NCBI GenBank assembly: GCA_017619445.1
Contig: JAFZSI010000006.1
Span: 1 to 61,285 of the forward strand
Source of the DNA: Prevotella sp.
GTDB lineage: Bacteria; Bacteroidota; Bacteroidia; Bacteroidales; Bacteroidaceae
Direction of reading: 5' to 3'
Length of the DNA stretch: 61,285 nucleotides
The notes beneath the pieces were generated by a model, which worked only from the letters and a program-made list of their open reading frames with translations, was not told where the DNA came from and made no database searches. The translations under genes were made by a program, and so were the position numbers. This document shows, piece by piece, positions 61,227 through 61,285 of this stretch; position 1 is the stretch's first letter; every line of letters begins with the position of its first letter.

Positions 61227-61285
61227 TATTGTGGTAAGAAATTGTAGATTTATTAAAACTTTCCGAAAAATGTATGGTCTTACCG

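Noticed and set aside
60900-61285. Toxin-antitoxin pair involving the XRE protein
   Set aside because: No toxin-sized reading frame on either side within the window; a partner beyond the edge cannot be excluded.

Overview
The window looks like the chromosome of a Prevotella-like member of the Bacteroidales. Upstream regions carry the Bacteroidota promoter form (TTTG, about 19-20 bp, then TAnnTTTG) and lack Shine-Dalgarno sequences. Several genes are typical of this group: a DUF4251 lipoprotein, a NUDIX-type AraR, a stand-alone TonB plug lipoprotein, bacterial serine palmitoyltransferase, and a secreted leucine-rich protein with a short basic C-terminal tail. I see no phage, integrase, complete insertion sequence, rRNA or CRISPR array. 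There are two tRNAs (Cys and Pro). The genus is inferred from gene content; no search was run.

Layout. 0-6.3 kb: a secreted LRR protein, then RNase G, a 29-residue basic protein, HU and MutY on the minus strand. 6.5-11.7 kb: a His-rich secreted protein, a TonB-dependent receptor (probably for a metal), a metallophosphatase, an outer-membrane barrel and two unknowns. 11.8-15.7 kb: two deoxynucleoside kinases, a PurF-like protein without its catalytic cysteine, and a MaoC-type protein. 16.2-21.3 kb: a minimal Tat translocase (TatA, TatC) together with a Tat lipoprotein aldo/keto reductase and a NapH/NapG-like polyferredoxin, then MgtC and DUF4251. 21.7-24.3 kb: a lipoprotein fusing a nucleoside hydrolase to a zeta-toxin-like P-loop domain, then an exported nitroreductase. 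24.5-29.9 kb: aspartase, porin, periplasmic asparaginase and Dcu transporter, which together form an asparagine-to-fumarate module.

30.2-35.5 kb: an AraC regulator, RpiB, transketolase, an HU-like DNA-binding protein and a plug-domain lipoprotein preceded by a 36-codon ORF. 35.6-44.8 kb: an L-arabinose locus (GH51 arabinofuranosidase, AraB, AraA, AraD, NUDIX AraR, Na+/sugar symporter, lipoprotein mutarotase). 44.9-48.6 kb: a galactose operon (mutarotase, GluP-type transporter, galactokinase). 48.7-53.4 kb: FolC, DnaJ, GrpE and an ABC-F protein. 53.5-61.2 kb: HisB, a membrane protein, an oxidoreductase, a DUF1460 amidase-like protein, a YkvA-type protein, tRNA-Cys, a FeoB-associated protein, a lipid kinase divergent from serine palmitoyltransferase, tRNA-Pro and an XRE regulator.

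The most unusual material lies between genes. One dispersed family has an 84-88 bp period. Each intact unit is a full promoter (TTTG-N19-TACCTTTG) whose -7 box is one arm of a hairpin, followed by an A-rich/T-rich terminator-like hairpin. Arrays lie directly upstream of three plus-strand genes (6.5, 13.7 and 21.7 kb), and a decayed relic sits at 16.0 kb. A second family consists of exactly 21-bp degenerate tandem units (GTAAA-N7-TTTAC or a variant), found at four intergenic sites and at three of them bordered by TCTAGA-centred palindromes. At the 5 kb site a palindromic, MITE-like element appears to split that palindrome at CTAG.
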